Source: Cryptomeria japonica | Lineage: Eukaryota > Streptophyta > Pinopsida > Cupressales > Cupressaceae | DNA: 64,000 bases | NCBI RefSeq assembly: GCF_030272615.1 | Contig: NC_081410.1 | Coordinates: forward strand, 121,396,640 to 121,460,639 | Direction: 5' to 3' | Shown here: positions 10,943-22,600 of the stretch, one piece after another | How positions within the stretch are numbered: the stretch's first letter is position 1 | How the letters are laid out: every line of letters starts with the position of its first letter | The notes under the pieces: generated by a model | Seen by the model: the letters and a program-made list of their open reading frames with translations, nothing else | The model's database searches: none | What the model was told of the DNA's origin: nothing | Translations under genes and position numbers: made by a program

Positions 10943-11820
10943 GAAAATAGCAAAATTTAATTTTCTGCAGGTCTTCCCACCATTACAAATTTGAATTCAA
11001 AATTGCCAACAGTTACTAAGGTTGCATGACCAAACTCATATAGAAGGTTGATCCTATCTTGAAATTTGATTTTGAATTTAGGAACCGTTGAGTATATTTT
11101 AACGGCCACCTATAGAAAAACCTAATCTTTTCGCCAGCTCATCCTACATATGGATGTGGACTTGCAGAATGTGGAGTTGGCAACTAAGATCACACTGTAC
11201 CCGATCATATTAAATAAGGTAGGTGACACTCAAGCTAGCACTTGAATAATGTCAGAAAATCTAGAGAGATCTAAGATTTTCCAATTTTCCTCACTCTCTA
11301 CAAGAGCTTTTAGCAGTTCTTACATCACGTCATCTCCAAACTTAAAGTTGATAAAACTTAGCTAGAATTATGTTTAAAATAGTGGGGAATTCATCAACTT
11401 TGGTGATTTTGATTTTCCAACTCAATAATTCTAGATATGCAGTCTTAATGGTAAGTACAATTGGCATCTAGGCAGGCCGCCAAGATCTTTAACAATGTAA
11501 GAAAGTGCCTTTTGAAGTGCGGAGAGATTTTTTGCATCCACTAACAAGGCATTGAAATCGGCCACTTGGCAGAGAATTTAATCGAAAAAAATTCTAAACT
11601 GACAGGTAACTTACCTCTCAAGGCAAAATGCAATTAATGCGGCAAGTAGACATTGAGGATGATGGTTGGTCATTAATGAGAGCAATCACATGAAAATTGC
11701 AATTCAATTTGGTTGTTCTCTTTTCATTTCTTCTTTCATTTCCGCCTTGGCTAAGCTTTTCATTTTCAGAGGACTGGTTTGGTTCTGAGAGAGCAAAAAA
11801 CTTCCCTCACATTGGATAAT
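10943..11820. other. Non-coding stretch after the LINE
   Basis: Possibly LINE 3' UTR at first. No clear poly(A) end or target duplication could be placed, and no coding frame is evident. Confidence 0.35.
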
Positions 11821-11825
11821 TGACA

Positions 11826-12478
11826 ATGACCGGCTCAAAATTTATCATTAAGGCATTTCTGGACCCACTCTTTTGCTTTGGCGTTGATACTCCGATTTCT
11901 TTAGCAACCCTAACAGACAAGCAAATTTTAAGGAAATCACGAATCAGAGATTGAAGAGGCTACTTCATAGCACGGATGCTTTGGTCATTTTGGCAGTAAC
12001 AATGGTCTTGGGAAGGGGTCACCTCGACAAAAACGAGTATTATAAGGATAATACTCAAATTTCCTCAAGATTTGTGGCTTCCATGTTGGATAATCACCTG
12101 CCCAAGGTAGAGGTGAAAGAGTTGGCTAACCATCTTTTCGATCCGAACCTGTTGGTTGGCTTAGGTAAAATTTTAATGTATGTCGTGCATGGGACTGGCC
12201 TTCCGTGACCTGGGGATCTAGCTTCAATCTCAGACTCAGAAGAATCAATTACATTCTACCCTTTTCTTCTAGACCTCAAGGATCCAACCCTCATGAAACA
12301 TAGGGCTATCGTTGTTGTGGCACATGCTTTTCTAAAATGGAAGTTCTCTACAAATTATGTTGAGGATACGGATAAGAAGGAAAAATTCAGAGATTTCGCC
12401 ATTTTAAATTGCTTTCTCATTCCTAAAGAAGAAAATGATACCCCCATCCAAAAGGGAAACACTTCAGTTCAAATGTAG
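11826..12478 (+). pseudogene. Unidentified coding relic (one frameshift, one stop)
   Basis: A frame opens with ATG at 11826 (MTGSKFIIKAFLDPLFCFGV) and is lost at a TGA near 11949. The next coding-like frame runs from 11951 to 12478 and is broken only by a TGA at 12206-12208. The text on both sides of that stop looks like protein: NHLPKVEVKELANHLFDPN before it, then an acidic linker, and AHAFLKWKFSTNYVEDTDKK after it. Together this spans about 215 codons with three regions of plausible protein. It could be a decayed host gene or an element protein. I do not recognise the family. Confidence 0.45.
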
Positions 12479-12684
12479 AGAGGCCAAGGTAGCGGTCAAG
12501 GGCAGAGTAGCCAAGTGTAATGTCTCGTACTAAGTTTAGGCCTTTTTTAACCATAATTAATCCAACTCAACATACTTATGACTTAAACCAAATTGATTAG
12601 GAGACAAAACTATCTTAAATATCGTATTTCCCAACTTCTTATTCAATCTGATTTATAATCTTATATTTACTTGTTCATTCAAAT

Positions 12685-12687
<3 letters not shown>

Positions 12688-12738
<51 letters not shown>
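12688..12738. repeat. (AT)n microsatellite
   Basis: About 25 uninterrupted AT dinucleotides. Confidence 0.95.
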
Positions 12739-12739
<1 letters not shown>

Positions 12740-12741
<2 letters not shown>

Positions 12742-13524
12742 GATAGTATTATAATGTACATTTTACTACAACGTGATTCTTATAAAAATATTATAATAAT
12801 TATAATCATTATATTATTTCCTATAATTATATTATTATAAGTCCTACATAAGAACATTATCGTGCTTCATATATTAAGCATTCTTATTAAATTTGCATAC
12901 AGAGCTCCACTCTCACACACTTTTCAAATCATGAACTTCCTCCCCCTTTGCATTTCTATTCTTCTTTATTTATTTCGCCGAATTGCAAGAGTCATATCCC
13001 TTGGAAAACATTCTTTCATTCGAATAGCATTTCACTCTGTTATAATTTTAATTACCAAAAATTAAGGCGGATCTCAGCCTTTTGGGAAATGATGCCTTTT
13101 TATCTTTTATTAGCAAATTAGTTTAACTTCAAATCATTTTCGCACTATCGAGTCCAACTGCTTTGTTCTCATTAATGGATATCGAGAATTCACTCTTCAC
13201 CAAACAAAATCTCTTTCTATGAAATCACTGTAAACATATTTCGCTTGGTTTATGATTAGAAACACGATCTCTGGTATACGTGCCTTTATTCATAACTATT
13301 CATAAATCTTTATTTGCCACTCGTTGCATATTAGGCTTATAACGATAAAGTCGATTCTTAGCAGATTGCACTTGTTTAATCAATGACGATTGCTTCATTA
13401 TTTTTTCTATAATTGATATCTTTAATTATAAATTGGTTTCTTAACCAATCACTTCTCATTGCTTCTTATTTCAATCCTTGCATTCTCTATAGAATATATT
13501 TTTTCTTAAATGACTTCTTTGACT
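12740..13524. other. AT-rich non-coding stretch
   Basis: No gene is visible. A possible LTR start (TGTAATGTCTCG) lies just upstream near 12519, but no matching end was found. Confidence 0.3.
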
Positions 13525-13586
13525 GTCATTATCATGCCACATAATGTTATCGTCATGTCATTATCATGCCACATAATGTTATCGTC
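13525..13586. repeat. 32-bp tandem duplication
   Basis: A unit containing TCATTATCATGCCACATAAT begins at 13525 and again at 13557, nearly two full copies without mismatch. Confidence 0.85.
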
Positions 13587-13863
13587 TGAATTGTTATCTG
13601 CTTGATGAGTTTCAATCAACAATACTTGTGTCTTAATATTCTTTAGGAGAAACAATATGGTCGCTCGGTATGTATTTTTTTTATGGGTTCTTATCATTTC
13701 AAATATATTATTAATATTTAATATTAATAAATTAATTAAATAGTAATATTTAATAAATAAATTTCAAATAATCATTAGTTGGTAAATATTATATTAATCA
13801 ATAATAATAATTGCTCCATTTAGGATATATATAACGATCAAGGATGGGACATGACACCAAAGA

Positions 13864-13907
13864 AGCGACCCAAGAAGGGGTCGGGAGCGACCCAAGAAGG
13901 GGTGGGG
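13864..13907. repeat. 22-bp G-rich tandem duplication
   Basis: Two copies of a unit beginning GCGACCCAAGAAGGGGT, the second with small changes. It is a locally GC-rich island in AT-rich DNA. Confidence 0.8.
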
Positions 13908-16400
13908 GCAGAGAAAACGATTGTGGTCGCATAGTTCGTTCAGCACAATCCAGCTCCCACCCTGGATCAACCTAGGAGGGGTATTTGATACAAGAAAAAG
14001 ATTCGAATTTGTTTGCAGATATTGATTTTTGATAAGTTTTTTGAAATTACGTATCAAAATGTAATGTTGATAATTTCAGACTTTAAGTGTAGATAGGATG
14101 TTTGCTAGGTTTTTGACAAACTCTCCTTTTATTTGTGGGTTGATAATAGTTCTGATTAGGAAATTGTCATTTCTTGAGTTTTTCTGCTATGGCAGGCCCA
14201 GAAGGGCAATCAAACTGAAACTTTTTGTAATTGTGAAACTTTTTCTTTTAATATCAACTTTTTTGGCTCTGTCATGTTTATCGATTAAAAAAAGAACATT
14301 CAGCCCACTCCTCTGCCACTAAACCAGCTTATTGGAGTTGATTCTAAACAAATTATGCAGATTAGATCAAACTGCTCCCCTCATGTCATTTTCTCTTCAT
14401 GCATTTGCACCTGAAATAGAATACTAGGATTATAGTCCAAGAATAGTTTAAAATTTAATTTTCTCCAAACAACATTTCCTTCACCAATCAGGCAACGTTT
14501 TGTATAAAATACATGACATGGATTTTTAAACATCGAAAAAATACTTTTAGATTATGATCCAACTCCAGGATTTCAAAATTTCCAAAAATGTACGATTCAT
14601 TAGAAGAATTACCATGCATTTTTATTTATATCATATCAATCATGATTTATGCAAAGTCGAATACCATAACTGATAGAATTCAACTAAAAATGTTACCAAA
14701 TGACAAAATTAAAAACAACCACAAACAAAAATGCTTATTTCTAAACACATCAATGGCCCAAAACATATTGGGAATTACCCAACTTCGAACATACAAAATG
14801 GCAGATTTTTTAAAAATTTCTTCTCTTCCCGGCCTTGTTCTCTAGGTTTCCTCTAAAATTAAATTTGTTGCTTTTATTGTAAATAGATGGACCGTCCCCG
14901 GCGTTGCATAAAAACTTCAGTGAAGAGGGATTTTCTATTTTGAAATAAATATGAAGCATTGTGTATGCCATTCATAGGAGCCAATTTTAGGCACTCTAGT
15001 TCATTTGTTGGTGTGGACACACAATTGTTTTAGGATAAAATAAGACACGACAAAAAAGATCTGACCACATACAAACTCCCAAAAAAACACTCACTGAAAT
15101 CATGGCAAGTTACCTCAAGATTCAGCACAAATTATGTTGTGCTGTCAACAATGCCAATAAGAAAAAGGGGCAGAGTTTGTAGGAAAAATATTACAGAACC
15201 CTACCAAAGCCGAAATTTCTTTAAAATGAGACGAACCAAAACCAAACTCTCTACAGCTACTTCAATATATTTCCCCAACAAGCAAAAAGTAAATATAAGA
15301 ATATCTATGGAAATGAGAAAAATAACATTTTCGATTTACAACAAACACTTAAATTACCCACAGAGAAATGAAAGTGCTGAAATTTGTTTTTTTTACAAAG
15401 TAAACATGAAAATGGGTGGAATAGTTTTGGCAGGGTCATGAAGAGGTTATCTTTTGTCCGTCATAAATCCCAGACACTAAAAGTTATATAAAAATATCCA
15501 AATATTCAGTCAAGTGATTGAACATTCGGGAAAAAACGCACTGTTCTTGGTTTGATACTGGCATTCATTCATGCATATGGAAAGAGTGATGCATCCTTCC
15601 TTTGAATGTGCAATTAGTTTATCATCCTGATACCTAGATTGTAGTTGTTTCTTCCACATGCATGTGGCATTAGATGTTATCTAACAATACAGGTATACAA
15701 ATCCATAACCATATTAATTCATTTATATATATCAGATCCCATAGCAAATCAAAATTAAGATCATTCAATCTCACTTGCAAGTCAATCATGCTGTAAATCA
15801 TTCAATCAGTCTTACTCTATGACGAAGTGGTGATGTTTTTGAAATGTGAATCCAAACAGTTTGCGATGCTAAAACGTCATTTAACAAACCAAAGAGGTCA
15901 ACTCTAAAACATATATTTAGTATACTCAAGTTCTTCCATGCTTTTAGTCCCGTCATGTTGATTTTGCTCGTCATACACAAGATGGTGTACACCTGACTAG
16001 GAGTGTTCCTAAAAATTATAGTTGGCAAAAAAAATTAGGGTGTTCAGAAAACATGATCCATACAATGCTCCATCTAGTAAATTCAACTAGATCCACATAC
16101 CTATATACACAAGAATATGCTTTTTGGTGGGAGGAAGGCATCTCACTTTTCTCTATGTATTGGCAAACAAATGCAAGTAGCATATTAAACAAGGATTCTA
16201 GAGCACGAGCTTTGAAGGTAGTATCAGTAAGATTTCTGTAGTTTTAACTCTTCAGACATTACATGGCCAACTTCCCACAGTGGTATAGTACAAGATGGGG
16301 CTACAGCTTCAAGGTGGTGTTGTTAAAACTAAAAGGATTGGCAACATAGTTGCTTATTAAACAAAGAGTATGATCTCCGCCTTGCGGTGAAGAGACTTAT
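13908..16400. other. Intergenic DNA downstream of the host gene
   Basis: AT-rich, with only short frames lacking coding character. It lies beyond the predicted 3' end of the minus-strand gene. No RNA gene or element end was recognised. Confidence 0.4.
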
Positions 16401-16428
16401 TTTCTTCTGGAAGAAGCCAATGAATAGA

Positions 16429-16434
16429 TTTATT
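16429..16434 (-). terminator. Candidate poly(A) signal of the host gene
   Basis: AATAAA on the minus strand, 170 bp beyond the stop codon; a suitable distance for a plant 3' UTR. Confidence 0.5.
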
Positions 16435-16603
16435 GATTCTAGTCTAGAAAAGAATGTGTTTCTACAGACTGCATTAGGCAATGTTGGGGTTCTTTCTCTC
16501 CACTACGATTGCCAAACTATTTCACATAGTCTTGTCCTCGTTGCCATCTTTCTTGGACCACTGCCTCAAATCTGTTGCCCACCTATAGTACACAATCTTG
16601 TTC

Positions 16604-16648
16604 TCATTGTTGCCTTCCTTGGACCATATGTATGTAATCGTCTAAATC
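16604..16648 (-). CDS. Host gene exon 10, C-terminus and stop
   Basis: 45 coding bases after the acceptor TTTCTGCAG. It encodes [14 protein letters not shown] and ends with TGA at 16606-16604. Confidence 0.8.
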   Translation of the reverse strand, partial: DLDDYIHMVQGRQQ

Positions 16649-19600
16649 CTGCAGAAACAGAGATATTATTATTTGTGAAAGGAAAATAAAGATTCCATGT
16701 TAAAAAGGACAATTATAATTGAAGGATATCATAGAAAATACCGAATTCTGCTCTTTAAACAATGATGCTAAGCAACTCATAAACCGACATTTATATACAA
16801 CCAAGACTTCTTTACAAACAATTAAATGAGTGCTATTTAGAAAGTGTTAAAAGAATGCAAAATATTATTGAAGATTGTAATAAAACAATGTGAAATGCTA
16901 ATAATAAAAAAATGAGAATGAATTTGCCTGTTACAAATTCTGTCTGTAAGCTATTCAATTAAAAGTTTTTAAGGATCTTATACAATGGTGACCTGTTGTA
17001 CTAGCCCACAACGAATGCAATAATTCTTTATCATAATAAGTTTTAATTCATCAGTTGTTTCCTCTACATATGCTGAAAGAGAAGGGAAGTACTTCAGTCT
17101 CAGTTGTAAAGTGCAGCTTGATTAAATCAACCCATACAAGACATTTGATTTCTATTTACTATCTTGTGTTAAATTTCTTGAGGCTTGTGGTTGACATGAC
17201 ATGAGAGGTTAGGCTGGATGTAATGTAAGTAAACTCCATGCTGATATGCCTTTTGAATAAGCTACAAAATATTGAGTCAGCTGTCTGCAGAAGAGAGGAC
17301 AATGCATCATAAAACTATATAAATCTTATTGACTATATGCTTTTGCCTAATGCACGTACATTGTAAACTGGACAAGAAGTGTTATGTCCAGTGTCAGACA
17401 GGTGATAACATGTAAGACCCCTTGCGAGGTTAACATGTGTGGTCTCAAGTTCAACCATTAGCCCTTGAACACTAATGCTATACGAACAGAAATGAACATA
17501 AAGCCTCTTCTTGACAGTATACAAACATACACTCAATTAGAGACGTGTCTACAAAGTCTAACTTCAGCTTCACAAAATACAGCTGAATTGCATGTCATAT
17601 AAACAAGGATAACTCTAATACCTTATCTTCATATGAATCATACATAGGCTCTGCGATAGGTCCAACAGTTCTGCGCTCACCTGTAAGAAAATCATATGTT
17701 AGAAACATGTCATATATTAATCAAGTTTGTAAAAATCATGAGAATAATAATCTGATAAAATACTTGCCTGTATTTTGAAAGGGAGTACTCAAAAAAGGAC
17801 CCATACTGGAAGACGAAAATGAGGGACCAGAAAAACTCCCTGCAAGGCATGGAAGTGCTAAAACTAGTTAATACATAACATGAATTCCCAGGTGAGATGA
17901 AAAAAGAATTTTTCTTCATGTTTTCGATATGTTGGAATAATGTAATTGGTTAGGTTGAAGTTCACAAGTTTGGTCTCAGAAAAATTCTTTGGTCTCATAA
18001 GTTGCAAATGTTTCCATTAAAAAAATAATGTAACAAGCTCTAATAATTAAGAAAATAAGAAAATTATACTGTACCTTGATTAGGTTGGAACACTGTCCTC
18101 AAGTCTGACATACTCCTGTCTATGGAAGACTGACCAGTGGTTCCTGGCATACCTTCCAAACTTCCCATATGTAAGAATCCATCCCCATTGAGATCAACCA
18201 TATTACGATTTGTATATGGAGTACCCGATAGCATTGATGGGTTAGAGAAGAAAGCTTCATTCCCAAACATTGCTGAACCTTGATTGAAATCCACGTTACT
18301 CATGGATGTGGAATCAAATATGGATGAATGCATGGGAGTAGGCCTTTCTGTGACCCTGTCTACCTTGCTACTGCAATTGATATATTGTCAGTTTCACAAT
18401 CATGTTTGCAGATTTGAAAAATAAATTACAATTCAGGAATTTAAGTAGAACAAAGGAAAAAGGAAAAATAAAAAAAGGAATCCTACTCTGCTCCAATATG
18501 CACATGGGATGAATGTATGTTGTGTTGCATAAGCTGATTAGCAAGCTCACTGGAAACAACATGAGGCTGCATGTTTGTTTGAAGCTGTGATTGTTGAAAA
18601 TCTAGTAATAAAAGTACACAATATTTCAAATTGTGCAACATTAGTAACTATCCCATTCAAACATTGGCAAATCTTGTCGAACAGAACCTAAGAATTATAA
18701 AATAGAAGTTCAGTACCTATTGTGTTTTGTATTTATGGAAATTATTTACAGCATCCACCCTTACAAGTTCATAAAATATGACCATATAGACATTATTATA
18801 AAGGTTTAAATACTTGGAAGGATTTGAGTGCATCTCAATATTTGCAGACATTAGAAAATTGGATGTACCTAGTGCACTTTCCATTACCATGACCTGGTGC
18901 TGTTGCTCAAGCAGATGATTGAATAGCAAAATTTGCTCTTTTACTTTTAGCCATATATAATACTTCCTGAAAAAATCATTGTTTTCCCTTTCCAGCCTTT
19001 GCCACACTGTCAAATTCATTAGCAAATTGCTCATCAGATAGAAAGAAATATAGAGCTTTGGTTGTTAACTTAAAAAATGTTCAGTCTAGTTCAACCATGT
19101 AAAAACTAGTTGAAACATGAAAAGGATATCTTGGATTTTGTGCATAAAAAGTGTCTTGGTTCTTTGAAAGCCGAAACAGAGCATTCTATTTGCAACAAAC
19201 ATAAGTCTCCTTTTGGGTGTATCCATTCTAAATGGTTCAAAAGACAATGGCAGATAATTCAACAAATAATAATGATAGAACACCATAAGATAAAAAGCTG
19301 ACTCATTGTGAAATACTACATACATTATACCTGAGGTTACCCCTCAAGGCGAGAACCAAGCATGCAAAACTTGAAGTATTTCATGAACAGATAGTACTCA
19401 AATCTTAAGGGAAGCACTGTAAACATATTGAACAGTGGCTTATTTAGAGACCAATAAACCTAACATAGTCATCCGAGGCTCTTCGTCCTTAATAGTAACT
19501 CCTAAAATATAACCTTCCATATAGCTTGAAGCATTTTCATCCAGATTTGATTGGCAATCTGGACAGAACACTACGTTGTTTAGTTCCTAATAAATTAACT

Positions 19601-22600
19601 TGTTCTGTTATGTTGTACCCAACTATGTATTAATTACTTGTTGACTTCTAGGTAGTCCCTAGGAATTAGTTGTAAGTGGTTTCTGATGGTTGCGTTCTAT
19701 TTGACATCTGTCAGGCACTTCAAATATGCTTCTCATGGTCAGGGAAAGGACTTCTGACTGTTGGCTGATCATCCTTGGTCTACCTATATGTAAAGAAGTC
19801 CACATGAATAAAACTTAGACTATTATATGTCCATTACTCAATCTAGTATACATTGTGTTTAATGTTCATTTATGCAATTGCTAGTCTTATCAAACAAATG
19901 AGTGAACATTGGTAACATTGCCTATATGAAATCAGGTCATACTCATAAAGAATCAGCATTGGTCAATACCTATTGATAACCACAGTAAAGATTGACAAAA
20001 TTCATGCAACTAATACAAAACAAAGGTGGCAGGAGAAGATCAAAGCATATTCAAGGTAAGATTATGAAGTTAGACAATCCCTCTGACTGGTAGAACAACA
20101 AGAACAAAGGAGGCTGAAAGAAGCATCAGACTCTAGAAATCTATCAATACTATTATGTCAACGGAGCTGAAGTCAAAGCATGAATTGAATCCAAAGTTGA
20201 GAAGGCATGAGAGTCAATGTTACACGACTTGGACTTGGCCCAAACTGGGCAAGCTGATTTTTGACTTGGACTTGGACTTGGCCCAAACTGGGCGAGCTGA
20301 TTTTTGACTTGGACTTGGACTTGGCCTTAAGCTTGGCCAAGATTCGGCAAATTGAACCACAAGATATAGAGATTTTTAAGAATTTAAAGCTTTTATCATG
20401 CATCCTTCAATAAATAAACTTTAAATACACAATAAACAAATCAATAGAAGTACTTTAATCACGTACACAAGTATACATCAATTACAAGATTACAAAAGTG
20501 GATTTTACCTGAAGAAACCATTTTTTTTTAAATATATAAATATTGCAAGTGTTTTAGGCATATAAAACTCATGGATTATGATATCCATGGCATCAAAAGC
20601 AAAAATCACAATATGAAGTCATGAATGATGGTAAAAAGGAGATTGTATTGCTTAGCCTAGTTTTTGCTATCTCTATGTGGAGTCGTCCACTTGTATCTCA
20701 AACAAGTGTACAAATACTCCGCTACAGCTATAGGAGAATTACTTAGGAAAGGGATTGAGTTAGCGAAGTGACATTATAAACGTAATTCAATTACTGAGGA
20801 TTTAATTGGGCAAAAGTTTAAAGAATAAAAAAATGTCATTTTTCCATTTGGCATAGCCCAAAATGATTTTTATTTTTTGCTTTTTAAAACTAGAGCAAGG
20901 GTTTGGGGCTGGCAGCACCCCCAACAAGGTTGAGGGGCAATCATTTTTCGTAATTTCATTGCTTTTAACCAACCTCCAAGAATCCTCCAAACTCTTCAAA
21001 AAACGCTTGACTTTCATGCTTTTATGTTCAAATGTTTTCAAATTTTTTACTCTTTTTTTTAAATCTTGAACTAACCGAGTCTTAACAATAGGACTTGTTG
21101 GGTTTAGCAAGTCTAACTAGACTTGTAGGGTTTCTTGGTCTTGAGTCCCTAAGCCTCGATTTGCTCTACCCACCTCAAGGCTCATTGAGTCTTGTGACAT
21201 TGATGAGGGTATCCAAATGACTATAAATCTCCAAGAGCCTAGCATATGGAGGAAGAGTGGGTCAAGGTTGCCAAGCAACTCCTCCTTTCTAAAGAAGCAT
21301 GCATTGATCTTGTGAGTCAAGTTTGGTTGGAGGAAATAACTAAATCTTCAAAGTTAATTGAGTCCCCTCTAGATTAGGGAAGTTTTTGTGGCGAAATGGA
21401 GTCTCAAGATATCCTCGCAAACAAAGAGAAGGAAGCATATTAAGCGATCCTCCAAGGCATCAAAGATTTGTTGATCAAGGAACTCGAGCCTAAGACACTT
21501 AAGGGTGGTAGTAAATGTTTGGACCACTTAAGTCTTTGAAAGGGTTGAAGGTCTAGACATGTCTAGAAGTGTTCAAAGAATGAAGGAATGTCTCAAACAC
21601 AACTTCCTGAGAAAGTTTTTGACATAGTAGCCACATCAAGCAATGGTTACTCCTTTGACAAATCCTAACGTTGAAAGGTAGGAAGTGTTGATGTTCATCA
21701 GAGATGGATCTAAAGACCTTATAAAACACTAAAAAAAATGTATTACTATATGGACTATGAACGGGCAAACAAACCATTGGCACATTGCAAAGAGTTGGTG
21801 CACCTATGTTGGACAAGCTAGGGAAAGCATTTGAGCAATGTTTCAAACTCTTGAGGATCAACAATGAGATTGTCACTAAACTATACACTACCCAACAAGG
21901 TAAACATGAAAATGCATGTTACGACTATAACAAAAGGCTCAAGAAATTACACGAGATTGGAGAAGGAACCCATTGATGGGCTAAAAAAGCAATGGTTCAT
22001 CAAAGTGTTAATAACATCACTGTGAAAGAAGATGAAAATAATACCTCCCTCATTGTATGAGGATGCATACATGGCGATGGACATAAAGAACAAAACCAAG
22101 AGATCCTCATACTCGAGGGAAAGCAAAGATGATTTTGATTCAAGTGATTATGAGTCAAAATAAAACTAGGTTCTTAGACATGAGACTTGAGAATGACGAA
22201 AGAGTTAAAGGACATGAAATAAGAGGGATAAAAACTTTGGTGTATCAACTATAAAATAGGTCACACCAAAACTAATTGTCCAAAGAAGATGTTTCGTGAA
22301 ATTTGTCAAGTCATAGGCCATTCAATTACGAAGTGCCCATACAATCTAAAAAGAAGAATGCCCAAGTATTTTTTTCTCAAGGAGAGCCATCAACACCAAA
22401 TACTTGCCTGAACACATCTACAAGTGCATCACTTGGTGGATATTGCAACCAAAGTGTAGGTGGAGCTAGGTGACAAATAGAGTGTGATGGCCAAGGCCAA
22501 GCAATTATACAATGTTGAAAATACAAAAAAGTGGGGACATTTCACAAGAAATTGCTCTACCAATCAAGGGACTTTTGGACTTCTCTGTCAATTGTGTTGA

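Noticed and set aside
12519..14000. Possible solo LTR starting TGTAATGTCTCG
   Set aside because: Only the start resembles an LTR. No end, TATA box or target duplication could be placed.
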